Part shown: in pieces, positions 22,872-31,927 of the stretch | Numbering within the stretch: the stretch's first letter is position 1 | Layout: every line of letters begins with the position of its first letter | Source: Burkholderia ambifaria | Lineage (GTDB): Bacteria > Pseudomonadota > Gammaproteobacteria > Burkholderiales > Burkholderiaceae | Direction of reading: 5' to 3' | DNA length: 39,724 nt | Assembly: GCF_001443045.1 (NCBI RefSeq) | Contig: NZ_LKPJ01000047.1 | Span: 1 to 39,724 of the forward strand | Notes under the pieces: model-generated | Database searches by the model: none | Told to the model about the DNA's origin: nothing | Seen by the model: only the letters and a program-made list of their open reading frames with translations | Translations under genes and position numbers: made by a program

Positions 22872-25800
22872 TCATGCTTCTGCCTTCTCCTGCCTTTGCG
22901 GCGATGCTGCTGCGGGGTATGACTGGCCGCGACGAAAAAGGGCACGCAGTCGCCGCTCCAACCCATCCACATAGGTGAACGCCACCGGCACCACCAGCAG
23001 GCTCAAGCCCGTCGAGGTCACCAGCCCACCAATCACCGCAATCGCCATCGGCTGCCTGAAGCTTGCGTCCGCGCCGAGGCCGAGCGCAATGGGCGACATG
23101 CCCGCGATCATCGCCACGGTCGTCATCACGATAGGCCGCGCACGCTTGTGGCAAGCATCGATCAGTGCGTCATACACCGACAGACCGCGTTCGTGTATGC
23201 CCATCACCGCGAATTCCACCAGCAGGATCGAGTTTTTGGTGACGATGCCCATCAGCATCACCAGGCCGATCAGCGATGGCAGGCTCAGCATCGCATTGCT
23301 AAGCAGCAGCGCAACAAAGGCACCGCCCAGCGAAAAAGGCACGGCCGAAAGGATCGTCAGCGGTTGGAAGAAATCATGGAACAGCAGCACCAGCACGCAG
23401 AACACACAGAGCAGGCCGATCACGATGGCCGCGCCAAAGCCGCTCATCAGTTCCGCCATGATTTCCGCATCGCCGGATTCGATGAGCTTGACGCTCGACG
23501 GCATCGCTTGCACCGCCGGCAGCGCCTTGGCGGCCGACAGCGCCTCGCCCAGCGGCGTGCCGCCCAGGTCCGCGCTGACGGTCACAAAGCGGCGCCGGTC
23601 ATACCGATCAATCTCGGACGGGCCGCTTTCCACCGACAGCTCGGCCACGCTGGCGAGCGGCACGACGCCGTTGCGGCCATGCACGCGCAGATTCGACACG
23701 GTGTCCAGGTCGCGCCGCGCCACATCGGAAATGCGGACCTGAATCGGCACTTGGCGATTGTCCAGATTGAGCTTGGCCACCTGATCGTCGAAGTCGCCGT
23801 TGGTGGCGATGCGCACCGCCTCGCCGATCGCGGACGTGGTCACGCCTTGCTCGGCCGCCCGTTGCGCGTCGGGGCGCACGACGATCTCCGGCCGCTCGAG
23901 GCTTGCAGTCGACGTGATGTTGGTCAGCCCCGCCACGCTCCGCAACTGCCGCTCCAGCGCCTGCCCCGTCGCTTTCAGCGCCGCCGTGTCCTCGCTGGCA
24001 AGGATCAGCGACAACTTTTCTCCCGCCGCGCCCACGCCCAGCGAAAAACGGGCGCCCGGCACATCCACCAGCGCGCGGCGAACCTGGTTCTCGATGGTGG
24101 TCTGATCCGGCCGCGTGTCGCGGGGCGACAGCACCAGCGTCATCGTGGCGAGGCGTACTGCACCGGCGCCGGCCAGCGTCATCACGTGCTCGATGCCCTT
24201 GATGCCGCCGATCGCGTGCCGTGCCGCTTCCGTCGTGGCCTGCGTTGTGCTCAGGCTGCTACCCGGCGGCAGCTCGACGTTGACGTTGCTGTAGCCCCGG
24301 TCCGAGGGCGGAATCAGCCCGGTCTTGAGCAGCGGTACCAGCGCAATCGACGCGACGAAAATCATCATGGCGGCGATCAGCGTGAGTCTGCGGTGCGCGA
24401 GACACCAGCGCACCAGACCCAGATAACGGACCATTAGGCGGCCGTCCTGGGTCTCGATTTCGCCCGGATGGGCTTTGAGGAAATAGGCCGCCAGCATCGG
24501 CGTCAACACCCGCGCGACCAGCAGCGACGACAGCACGGCAACCACGGACGTCCAGCCGAACTGCTTGAAGAACAGGCCCGGCACGCCGCTCATCATCGCG
24601 GTGGGCAGGAACACCACGACCAGCGTCATGGTGGTGGCGATCACGGCCAGCGCGATCTCGGTCACCGCGTCGCCGGCCGCCTGGATGATCGGCTTGCCGG
24701 TACGGGCGTGACGCTCGATGTTCTCGATCTCGACGATCGCATCGTCGACCAGGATGCCCACGATCACGGCCAGCGCCAGCAAGGTCAGCGTGTTCAGTGA
24801 GTAGCCGAGCCAGTACATGACGGCGAACGCCGGCAGGATGGACAAGGGCAGCGCGGAGGCGGAGATCAGCGTGGCCCGCCAGTCGCGCAGGAACCACCAC
24901 ACCACCAGCACGGCCAGCAGCGCGCCTTCGTACAGCATGTGCATGGAGCCCTTGAACTGCTCCTGCGTGTAGTCGACGGTGCCGGAAATCTTCATGAAGC
25001 TCAGGCTGGGATCGGCCGCGTGGAGCTTGTCCAGCGTGGCGGCCACGTCGGCGGCGACGCGCGTCTCGTCGAAGCCCTTGGCCCGGTAGAGCGTGAAGCC
25101 GACCACGGGCTTACCGTCGAGCAGGGCCGTCTGCGTGCGTTGCGCAAACGTGTCGCTGACGGTGGCCACCTGGTCCAGGTTGATGCGGCGGCCGTCGCTG
25201 AGCACGACGGGCAGACGGTTCAATTCGTCGGCCTCGCGCACGGTGGCAATGGTGCGAACCGCTTGTTCCGAGCCGCCCAACTGGCCGAGGCCGCCGGACG
25301 ATTCCTGTTCCACGGTTCTCAGTGCCCGCGACACGTCGGCGGCGGTCGCCCCCATCGCCGCGAGACGCACCGGATCGACTTCCACTCGCACCTGGCGATC
25401 GACGCCGCCGATACGCTGGAACTTGCCGACGCCCGGCACGGCCAGCACGGCCTTGTTCACCGTATCGTCGACGAACCACGACAGCGCTTCTTCGTCCAGG
25501 TGCGACGACGCGACCGCATAGAGCAGCGTCGCTTCGGTCCCCACCCGGACCGCGCTGATCGACGGTTGCTGCAAGTCGGCCGGCAAGTCGGAGCGGATCC
25601 GGTCCACGGCGTCCTTGGTCTCGATCAGCGCATCGGACAGCTTCTTTTCCAGGATGAATTCGAGCTTGATGTTCACCTGTCCGTCGGTGATGGTGGTGGT
25701 CATATGCTTGACCCCGGACAGCGTGGCCAACGAATTCTCGACCTTGCGCGCGACCTCGGTTTCCAGTTGGGCGGGTGCCGCGCCGGGCTGGGTCAGCGAG

Positions 25801-25940
25801 ATCGTGACGGCCGGCAGATCCAGGTCCGGCAGATTGGCGACGGGCAGTTCCCGGAAGCCGTAGAGGCCGGCCAGCGTCAGCAGGATGAACAGCAGCAGAG
25901 CCGGTACCGGATTGCGGATTGACCAGGTGGCGAAGTTCAT
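22872..25940 (-). CDS. RND efflux pump, HAE1 family (AcrB/MdtC-like)
   Basis: A 1022-residue inner-membrane proton-driven exporter. It begins MNFATWSIRNPVPALLLFI, has the proton-relay Asp pair in GILVDDAIVEIENIERH (TM4 region), two large periplasmic loops and twelve predicted membrane segments, and FLPTAMMSGVPG typical of the family. Together with the adaptor and outer-membrane gene upstream it forms a tripartite drug or solvent efflux system. The start overlaps the adaptor stop as ATGA. The sequence is markedly richer in G and C at third codon positions than the ndm genes, so it has a different history. No link to methylxanthines is seen. Confidence 0.92.
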   Translation of the reverse strand: MNFATWSIRNPVPALLLFILLTLAGLYGFRELPVANLPDLDLPAVTISLTQPGAAPAQLETEVARKVENSLATLSGVKHMTTTITDGQVNIKLEFILEKKLSDALIETKDAVDRIRSDLPADLQQPSISAVRVGTEATLLYAVASSHLDEEALSWFVDDTVNKAVLAVPGVGKFQRIGGVDRQVRVEVDPVRLAAMGATAADVSRALRTVEQESSGGLGQLGGSEQAVRTIATVREADELNRLPVVLSDGRRINLDQVATVSDTFAQRTQTALLDGKPVVGFTLYRAKGFDETRVAADVAATLDKLHAADPSLSFMKISGTVDYTQEQFKGSMHMLYEGALLAVLVVWWFLRDWRATLISASALPLSILPAFAVMYWLGYSLNTLTLLALAVIVGILVDDAIVEIENIERHARTGKPIIQAAGDAVTEIALAVIATTMTLVVVFLPTAMMSGVPGLFFKQFGWTSVVAVLSSLLVARVLTPMLAAYFLKAHPGEIETQDGRLMVRYLGLVRWCLAHRRLTLIAAMMIFVASIALVPLLKTGLIPPSDRGYSNVNVELPPGSSLSTTQATTEAARHAIGGIKGIEHVMTLAGAGAVRLATMTLVLSPRDTRPDQTTIENQVRRALVDVPGARFSLGVGAAGEKLSLILASEDTAALKATGQALERQLRSVAGLTNITSTASLERPEIVVRPDAQRAAEQGVTTSAIGEAVRIATNGDFDDQVAKLNLDNRQVPIQVRISDVARRDLDTVSNLRVHGRNGVVPLASVAELSVESGPSEIDRYDRRRFVTVSADLGGTPLGEALSAAKALPAVQAMPSSVKLIESGDAEIMAELMSGFGAAIVIGLLCVFCVLVLLFHDFFQPLTILSAVPFSLGGAFVALLLSNAMLSLPSLIGLVMLMGIVTKNSILLVEFAVMGIHERGLSVYDALIDACHKRARPIVMTTVAMIAGMSPIALGLGADASFRQPMAIAVIGGLVTSTGLSLLVVPVAFTYVDGLERRLRALFRRGQSYPAAASPQRQEKAEA

Positions 25941-27049
25941 GACTGGCCTCCGGATGCCTGGGCTGCCGGCGCAGCGGTGACGACGTGAACAATGTCGCCG
26001 TCGTTGAGGAAGGCGGCGCCCTGGACGATCACTTTGTCACCGGTCGCGACACCCGAAACGATCTCCACGGAACTGCCCTGGCGTCGGCCCACGGCGACCG
26101 CCTGCAGCGTGACCCGATCGACGCCCGTGAGCCTGGGCACGTAGCTGCGGCCGTCGCGGATGATGACGCTGGCCGCCGGCACGATGACGGCCGGACGTTG
26201 CGCCAGCACGACGCTGCCGTTGGCGTACATGCCGGCACGGGCTGCGCTGCCGGGTTCAAGATCGGCATAGACGATGCCGAGCCGTGTCTGGCCGTCAACG
26301 CTGGGGGCCGTCTGGCGGACGCTGGCCGTTGCCGCCGTGCCGTCGGGCAACGCGAGGCTGATGCGCTGGCCTGCCTTCACCTGCGCCAGTTGCGACGCAG
26401 TCAGTTCGCCACGCCATTCCAGGCGGTTCTGCCGAATCATGCGGAACAGTTCCTGGCCGTTGCTGGAGACGGCGCCGACTGTCGCCGAGCGGGCGCTGAT
26501 GATGCCGTCATCGGGCGCCGTCACTTGCGCATAGCGCAGTTGCAATTGCGTGCTGCGCAACTGGGCCTTGGCGATGTCGGCCTGGGTCACGTACTGCAGG
26601 ATGTCCTGCTCGCTGATCGCGCCCGAGCCTTTGAGCCTGAGCGCGCGCTGGCGATTGGCTTCGGCCTGCTCCCACGCGGCCTGGAGGCGGGCTTCATCCG
26701 CGCGCAGGAGATCCGCGTCGAACACGGCGAGCACCTGCCCGCGCCTGACCCGATCGCCGACGTTGACGCTGACTGCCGCCAGGCGCAGGCCCGACACCTG
26801 AGCGCCGATGATGGCCTCCTGCCACGGCGCGATCGCGCCGCTGGCATCCAGCGTGGCGGGCCATTGGGTTTGAGTGGCGGTGGTCACGGTGACCGTCAGG
26901 GCCGCCGCGGGCCGGGGCGGCGCCGGGGTGGCTGTGGTGCGTGTCGCGAAGAAGGCGATGCCCGCGGCGAGCGCGGCGGCGGACAGGATGACGGGGATCA
27001 GTCGCTTGCGGCTGACGACGGCCGCGGCAAAATTGGCAGGTTTATTCAT
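25937..27049 (-). CDS. RND periplasmic adaptor (membrane fusion protein)
   Basis: A 370-residue adaptor. Residues 14-36 form the N-terminal membrane or signal segment (LIPVILSAAALAAGIAFFA). Then come the barrel-sandwich halves (SGAIAPWQEAIIGAQVSG, NVGDRVRRGQVLAVFD), a coiled-coil hairpin rich in Ala/Gln/Arg (about 110-170) and the beta-barrel. HlyD/AcrA-type adaptors bridge the inner pump and outer channel. The start overlaps the end of the outer-membrane factor gene by eight bases and the end overlaps the pump gene by four, so the three are translationally coupled. Confidence 0.92.
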   Translation of the reverse strand: MNKPANFAAAVVSRKRLIPVILSAAALAAGIAFFATRTTATPAPPRPAAALTVTVTTATQTQWPATLDASGAIAPWQEAIIGAQVSGLRLAAVSVNVGDRVRRGQVLAVFDADLLRADEARLQAAWEQAEANRQRALRLKGSGAISEQDILQYVTQADIAKAQLRSTQLQLRYAQVTAPDDGIISARSATVGAVSSNGQELFRMIRQNRLEWRGELTASQLAQVKAGQRISLALPDGTAATASVRQTAPSVDGQTRLGIVYADLEPGSAARAGMYANGSVVLAQRPAVIVPAASVIIRDGRSYVPRLTGVDRVTLQAVAVGRRQGSSVEIVSGVATGDKVIVQGAAFLNDGDIVHVVTAAPAAQASGGQS

Positions 27050-28520
27050 GGTTGACGGATTCCGAAGTCAGTGTAATGGCGCCTCCGGTGGCTTTCACCA
27101 GCGCAACCCAGGCTTGAGCCTGATCGCGCCGGGCGGAAATTTCCGCGTCCTGAGCCGAGGAGAATTGACGGCGGCTGTCCTCGAGTTCGAACAGGCTGAT
27201 CGCGCCGGTCTTCCATTGGTCCTCGGCGGCCACGAGCGTGGTATGGGCGGCATCGACCGCGTCGCTCGCGGAGACCGTGCGGGAGTGGGCGGACGCCTGC
27301 GCGGCGAGCGCGTTTTCCACGTCCTCGACGGTTGATCGCACGGTGCCTTGCAGCGTTGCCACGGCGCGCCGGTAGCGCGCCTGTGCGGCGCTGACGTTCG
27401 CGGCGCCGGCGCCGCCGTCGAACAGGGTGCCGGTCAGCGCGGGGCCGACGGACCACGTCGCGAAATTCAAGCTGGAGCCCGCGGCCCAGATCCACTGGCC
27501 GGCCAGGGCGGCGGCGAGATTCAGGCGCGGTAACCGGTTGGCTCGCGCCACGCCGATGTCGGCCCAGGCGGCCGCGGCTTCCCGGTCGGCCGACATCACC
27601 CCGGGATGCGCGGCAAGCACGGTCGCGGGCAACTGCGGTGCCGTAGCCGGCGCCTTCGGCATGAAGCCGACGGCCGTGCCCGGTCCGATGACCTCCCGGC
27701 GCACCGTCGCCGCATCCCTGCCGGTCAGCGTCACCAGCGAGTTGACCTGTCGTGCGCACTGTTCCTGCTGGGATGCCAGGTTGGTGCGTACCGTCGCGAT
27801 GCCCGACAGCGCGCGGGCGCGGTCGGAGGGCGGCGCGAAGCCGGTGTCGGCGCGCAGGCGCGTCAGGGCCAGGGTTTTCTCCCGCGACGCGATGTCGTCG
27901 GCCAGCACGCGCCGGGAGTTGTCGCACGCACGCAGTGAAAGCACGCCGTTGGCGACGTCGGCGGCCAGCGAGAGCCGTGCTGAAACCGCATCGGCGGTGC
28001 GGGCGTCGAGCCGGTTCTGGGCCGCGTTGACCGAGTTGCGGATGCGGCCGAACAGGTCGATCTCCCAGCTCAAGGCCGGGCCGATCGAAGCCGAGTTGCT
28101 CAGCGCCGTGGCATCGGACGTGGCGAAGTTCTGCTGTTGCGCGCGCGTCGCGCTGGCGCTGGCAGTGAGGCTGGGCGCGGCGGCGGCGGCGTTGATGCCG
28201 ACAGTCGCACGGGCTTCGTCGATGCGTGTCACGGCCTCGGTGAGGCTCGGATTGTCGGCCAGCGCGGCGTCGGTCAGGGTGTTGATGGCCGGGTCACCGA
28301 GCGAACGCCACCAACCGTCCGGCACAGGTTGCGTATGGATTGGCTCGTCCACGGCAGCAACGGACCAGCCGTCGGGATGGGGTAGCGGCGGCGGTGTATA
28401 GGCGGGCTGCAATACGCAGCCACTTAATGCAAGTATGCCGATGGTGCCGTTCAAGGCAAGCCGGATGATCCGGGATGAAGGGCCGGATGATGGAGTGCCG
28501 TGGTAATTGATTATTTCCAT
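27042..28520 (-). CDS. RND outer-membrane factor lipoprotein (OprM/NodT-like)
   Basis: A 492-residue TolC-type channel lipoprotein. A lipobox LALSGC is at about residues 30-35, after the hydrophobic LNGTIGILA segment, so the mature protein is anchored through Cys. Two OEP domains follow; WEIDLFGRIRNSVNAA in the first is a hallmark. It is the first gene of the operon, an order (channel, adaptor, pump) less common than adaptor first. A TTGACA -35 box and a palindromic operator lie upstream. No ribosome site is obvious before ATG 28520; a later in-frame start is possible but would shorten the signal. Confidence 0.9.
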   Translation of the reverse strand: MEIINYHGTPSSGPSSRIIRLALNGTIGILALSGCVLQPAYTPPPLPHPDGWSVAAVDEPIHTQPVPDGWWRSLGDPAINTLTDAALADNPSLTEAVTRIDEARATVGINAAAAAPSLTASASATRAQQQNFATSDATALSNSASIGPALSWEIDLFGRIRNSVNAAQNRLDARTADAVSARLSLAADVANGVLSLRACDNSRRVLADDIASREKTLALTRLRADTGFAPPSDRARALSGIATVRTNLASQQEQCARQVNSLVTLTGRDAATVRREVIGPGTAVGFMPKAPATAPQLPATVLAAHPGVMSADREAAAAWADIGVARANRLPRLNLAAALAGQWIWAAGSSLNFATWSVGPALTGTLFDGGAGAANVSAAQARYRRAVATLQGTVRSTVEDVENALAAQASAHSRTVSASDAVDAAHTTLVAAEDQWKTGAISLFELEDSRRQFSSAQDAEISARRDQAQAWVALVKATGGAITLTSESVNHE

Positions 28521-28532
28521 AACGAAACGAAA

Positions 28533-28545
28533 CGGTACAGTACCG
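28533..28545. promoter_or_regulatory. Palindromic operator CGGTACAGTACCG, tetR/RND control
   Basis: A perfect 6-bp inverted repeat with a central A, between the divergent TetR and RND operon. It lies just downstream of the -10 region proposed for the RND promoter, a blocking position. An 8-base half-site (CTGTACCG, 28585-28592) lies nearby, and a related CGGTACAA half occurs at 29472. Confidence 0.65.
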
Positions 28546-28548
28546 AAT

Positions 28549-28578
28549 AGGCTATGCTTGACCTTTAGGAGCTGTCAA
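28549..28578 (-). promoter_or_regulatory. Candidate promoter of the RND operon
   Basis: On the minus strand, TTGACA (28573-28578) is followed after 18 bases by TAGCCT (28549-28554). The -35 is perfect and the -10 weak; the operator palindrome lies directly downstream. Confidence 0.5.
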
Positions 28579-28617
28579 GCAAAACTGTACCGATTGGTTT
28601 CGAGAACGATTCTGCAT

Positions 28618-29298
28618 ATGAAAGTACTGACTGAGGCCCGGCGTGAGGCCATTCTGGCTGCTGCCAAGGCTGTCTTCGAGGAGGTGGGTTTCGAGCAGGC
28701 CACGATGTCGGAAATCACCACCCGAGTTGGCGGCTCGAAAGCGACGCTCTATCGCTACTTCGCGTCCAAGGAAGCGTTATTCATGGAACTGGTGCGCCGC
28801 TCGGCCCGGGAACATGGTGGCGAGCTAATGGGACAGTTCCAGGCTTGCGGCGGAGCACTGGAAACCGGGCTACCTCCAGAGGCATCGGAAGTGCTAGCCC
28901 TGCTGGATCCCGGCGCGGAAGTGAAGGTCACGCTCCAGGGATTCGGCGAACATGTGATCAGGAACTTCCTGACCCCGCAGAAGATGGCAGCCAAGCGCAT
29001 GGTGATCGCGGCGGCAGGCAGCCATCCGGAAATGGGCCGCCTGTTCTATGAGAACGGGATACGCCGCGGGATGAAGTTCGTGGAACACTACTTCGAGAGC
29101 ATCATCAGGGCCGGTAAGCTGCGCCAGGTGAATCCCAACGTGGCGGCTGCCCATTTCCGCGGTTTGCTTGAATCTGAGTGGGTAGAACCAGCCCTGCTCA
29201 ACGTTCAACTGCAACTCAGCGATGATGAAGCCGTGGCGGTCGTGGAGCGGGCCGTCGACACCTTCATGCGTGCTTACGGACCACCACTGCCTGCCTGA
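28618..29298 (+). CDS. TetR/AcrR-family repressor
   Basis: A 226-residue regulator divergent to the RND operon. The helix-turn-helix is at about residues 7-55 (AILAAAKAVFEEVGFEQATM, GGSKATLYRYFASKEALF), followed by a C-terminal TetR_C-like ligand domain. I chose ATG 28618 because the helix-turn-helix spacing is standard from it; the frame runs 37 codons further upstream through the operator region and has no ribosome site. It most likely represses the RND genes and itself through the CGGTAC palindrome and is released by an exported compound. Confidence 0.88.
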   Translation: MKVLTEARREAILAAAKAVFEEVGFEQATMSEITTRVGGSKATLYRYFASKEALFMELVRRSAREHGGELMGQFQACGGALETGLPPEASEVLALLDPGAEVKVTLQGFGEHVIRNFLTPQKMAAKRMVIAAAGSHPEMGRLFYENGIRRGMKFVEHYFESIIRAGKLRQVNPNVAAAHFRGLLESEWVEPALLNVQLQLSDDEAVAVVERAVDTFMRAYGPPLPA

Positions 29299-29936
29299 TC
29301 AGGGTGAAGTCTACTACGACGCCAGGCTGAAGGATTTCCGAGGTGGCATGGCGCCGGACGCACCCGTGTCCTACAAGATTGCTGAATGAGTGGCGCGGCC
29401 AGTGTCGCCTGCCACCGGACCGGGCTGGTTATCCATCCGCTGGTGCGGCTGCGTAACTAGTCCGGTCGATTCGGTACAAGAAGTACAGCAGGAGAACCAA
29501 CCACCGATTGCTCGGGCAGTCACAACGTGATGGCAAACAGGTCAGACCGGGGCCGGTAGAGCCCGAAATGTCCGAGCACCAGCGAGTGCGCCAAAGCGAC
29601 GGGGAACCGACTAGCGGAACCCATCAGGGACAGCGGCATCGCCGCAACCAAAGTCCGAATGTACGGTTGCAATCTACCTTCATATCGTCGAACTGAATGC
29701 TTGGCAAGCCGGGGGCGTCCATGTACGGACCTCTGGATCGTGCGACTCCCCGACCACGCCCTGTATGCATTCGCGCGCCTAAAGCGGATCTTTCCGTCAG
29801 GCGGGTTGCGGCACCGGGTTGTAATAGTCGAGGCTTTGCGCGTTCGCTCATCGCTTAGCTGACGATTTCATTACCATACAAATCCTTCAGGCCGGCACGA
29901 GACAGCCAGCCCTCGTCGGTCGCGATGGAGGTGATG
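29299..29936. other. Decayed region with no intact gene
   Basis: About 640 bases between tetR and the MFS fragment. A frame in phase with a coding tail (KDFRGGMAPDAPVSYKIAE, ending near 29388) looks like the C-terminus of a lost gene, but I cannot name it. The rest has only short frames. A CGGTAC-type half-site lies at 29472-29479. The stretch looks like remains of rearrangements. Confidence 0.4.
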
Positions 29937-30536
29937 TCACCGCATCAGGCTTGATTGGGCAGCGTGCTCAGCGTCGCCGCCGTCAACGCTGCCACCCGCT
30001 TCGAGTTCGATGGCGTCGCAACTGCGACGCGTATAACGGCATGCTAACGCGATCGTCAGCGCCGAGATCGCAGCCGGCACGGCGGCCGCAGTGAACAGTT
30101 CCCGTTCACCCCATTGCATGCTGATCAGTAAGCCGCCCACCACCGGACCCACGATTGAGCCGATGCGTCCCACGCCAAGGCTCCAGCCTACCCCCGTCGA
30201 CCTGAGCGCGGCGGGGTAAAACGCTGCGGCCAGGATGTTGACGGCGGCCCGCCCTCCCACTATGCCAAAGCCGGAAATTGTCACTGACAGGAACAGAACC
30301 CACGGCGAACCGGCGCTGTGACCGATGACGACGATCGACAACGCAGCGACCGCAAACGACGTGCCGAGAACCTTGTAATAGCCGAAACGGTCGATGACCG
30401 GTCCGAGGAGCAACGTGCCAACGATGCTGCCGACCTGGAACATCGTCCCGACCAGCACTGCGCCCTCCAGCGACATGCCTGCGTCTTTCGCCAGCGACGG
30501 GAGCCAGCTCGCAAGAAAATACAGGTTATCTCGCCA
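29937..30536 (-). pseudogene. MFS transporter (AAHS aromatic-acid type), C-terminal fragment
   Basis: The frame reads NLYFLASWLPSLAKDAG and continues MSLEGAVLVGTMFQVGSIVG, GPVIDRFGYYKVLG and GVGRIGSIVGPVVGGLLISM, the second half of an aromatic acid:H+ symporter-like MFS protein with about six membrane segments. The first half is missing: homology stops near 30536, where the sequence changes to the mobile-element gene block. A six-segment half transporter is not expected to function. The ATG at 30476 is internal to the family alignment. Confidence 0.75.
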
Positions 30537-30577
30537 CTTCTATCAAATTGTTGGTACTCGCCCTTCGATCGTTGCGG

Positions 30578-31039
30578 TCAGGGGCCCACTACGGTTGAAA
30601 TCGGCGAGCGCTTGCCGGCCACGATGTAATGTTGCAGCCGTTGCCAAGCGTCTAGGTAGCGATGCCACGGAATTGCGGCAAGCTGCTCGTCGTGGACAAC
30701 CAGAATGCGTTCGACGGTTACCAGTTCGTGGTCGAGCAGTAGGCAGCGTTCGCCGAGCTCGACTCGCGTGATGCACGCATTGAGCGCCGCTTCGGCGCGG
30801 CGGTAAGGCTCGACCTCGGCGCTGGCCGCGGTCGCTTCCCGCAGGTAGAACGCGAGATAGACGACGCGGATCAAGCAACTGAGTTGATCGAGGTCACCGC
30901 GGCCGCCACGCATGGTTGCCAACGCCAAATGATTTTCGAGTGACAGCGCTTGGATCTTCTCAGTTGGCAACGGCATCAACAGGTGTTTCGCCAACCCCGG
31001 TCGACCTGCCCGTCCCACTGTACGCTTACTGCCGTTCAT
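30578..31039 (-). CDS. Hypothetical protein of mobile-element backbone (Fis-regulator-annotated type)
   Basis: A 153-residue soluble protein with no catalytic motif that I recognise. The segment LSLENHLALATMRGGRGDLD and the later RRAEAALNACITR match the same arrangement in the degenerate gene at 34785-35067, so the two are paralogues. Such proteins are often annotated as Fis-family regulators on Burkholderia mobile elements, without evidence for DNA binding that I can see. ATG 31039 follows GAGGA. It starts 12 bases after the tiny zinc-ribbon gene, on the same strand. Confidence 0.6.
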   Translation of the reverse strand: MNGSKRTVGRAGRPGLAKHLLMPLPTEKIQALSLENHLALATMRGGRGDLDQLSCLIRVVYLAFYLREATAASAEVEPYRRAEAALNACITRVELGERCLLLDHELVTVERILVVHDEQLAAIPWHRYLDAWQRLQHYIVAGKRSPISTVVGP

Positions 31040-31051
31040 TATTCCTCTTCC

Positions 31052-31162
31052 CTATCGCACCGTGCCGTTCTTACAGTGCCCGCACCACATACCCTTGCTC
31101 GCGCTGCATAACGCGGGGCGGCCGCAAAGCGGGCATCGAATCGTTGTCGCGCCGAGGTACAT
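31052..31162 (-). CDS. 36-residue zinc-ribbon protein
   Basis: A very short gene with a strong ribosome site (CAGGAGAG seven bases before ATG 31162). The product has two CxxC knuckles, CPLC and CGHC, plus an additional Cys, which fits a single zinc ribbon of about 20 residues. Such mini zinc fingers bind nucleic acid or proteins. It sits between two same-strand genes with short gaps, so it is part of the same transcript. Too small for standard gene finders, hence easily missed. Confidence 0.6.
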   Translation of the reverse strand: MYLGATTIRCPLCGRPALCSASKGMWCGHCKNGTVR

Positions 31163-31187
31163 ATCGTTTCTCTCCTGTTATTGAGTG

Positions 31188-31718
31188 TCAGGCCGGAACG
31201 ATCGGGATGTTCCATCCAATGAACGTTGCCCGGACTGGCCCGTCGTCGACGCCGTGCGGCAGACGGTCCTCGAAGATGAACCAGTCTCCTGCTCTTGGCT
31301 TGTGCAGGACCTTTCCCTGTCGGAACGTCAACCCGTCGTTGTGGAGCACGACCATCAAAACCAGCCCCTCGTCGTCGGTATGCATATCGACGCCAGCGGT
31401 GACGACCAGAAGTTCCTCGCGTCCCCGGTACCCGCCTTCGGCACGGTGATATCCCAGCTCGGTGAGATTCGGTAGCCATGTGGCGCCGCCTCGACTGGCC
31501 CAGCGCGGAATCACGTAGGTCTCGACCGGATCACCGCAAAACTCGTTCACCTCGGCCGCCGAGAAAAACTCCTCGGCGAGTTCGGCAGAATGACGAACAA
31601 TATCGTCCGGCAGATGCGCCGTTCCAAGAATGGAACCGACCGACTGAATACCAGCGGCACTCTTCGTTCGGGCTCGGGCTTGGCGAGCCTGATTTTCTTT
31701 CCTGCTTTCCACTCTCAT
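31188..31718 (-). CDS. Hypothetical protein, cupin-like C-terminal half
   Basis: A 176-residue protein. The second half reads DMHTDDEGLVLMVVLHND, LTFRQGKVLHKPRAGDWF and LPHGVDDGP, an HxD...H arrangement in a strand-rich stretch like a small cupin or 2OG-oxygenase fold. The first 50 residues are charged. The start overlaps the stop of the upstream gene as ATGA, which shows translational coupling. Function unknown; an iron or other metal site is inference. Confidence 0.55.
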   Translation of the reverse strand: MRVESRKENQARQARARTKSAAGIQSVGSILGTAHLPDDIVRHSAELAEEFFSAAEVNEFCGDPVETYVIPRWASRGGATWLPNLTELGYHRAEGGYRGREELLVVTAGVDMHTDDEGLVLMVVLHNDGLTFRQGKVLHKPRAGDWFIFEDRLPHGVDDGPVRATFIGWNIPIVPA

Positions 31719-31927
31719 TTCTTGATCATCACGGTACCCAACATTCGTCCGAGCTCGTTGTTGACGGCAAACCCACAGGTCGCATCATCGCCGGGTTGAT
31801 AGCGCTCGCGTGCCGCATCCAACGGTAGCACGACGAATGGCGGCCACCCGAACTGGTCCGCAGTGATGTCAGCCACGAAAGGGTATCGGTCCTCGCACAC
31901 GCCTTTTACCCAATAGTGCCCTGCCAA
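31715..31927 (-). CDS. Small hypothetical protein
   Basis: About 70 residues (ends NELGRMLGTVMIKK) with a central hydrophobic PPFVVLPLDAA. The only available start near the 5' end is TTG 31927, inside the end of the upstream gene, and no ribosome site is visible, so the start is uncertain. The stop overlaps the next gene's ATG by one base pattern ATGA, which supports it being translated. Confidence 0.45.
   Translation of the reverse strand: MAGHYWVKGVCEDRYPFVADITADQFGWPPFVVLPLDAARERYQPGDDATCGFAVNNELGRMLGTVMIKK

Noticed and set aside
23148..24437. Long plus-strand open frames opposite the RND pump
   Set aside because: Typical shadow frames of a G+C-rich gene (His/Arg/Gln-rich, no family motif); the minus-strand pump is certain.
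25985..27055. 356-residue plus-strand frame opposite the adaptor gene
   Set aside because: Antisense shadow: composition dominated by Arg, Asp and His, no ribosome site, and the adaptor is clearly coding.
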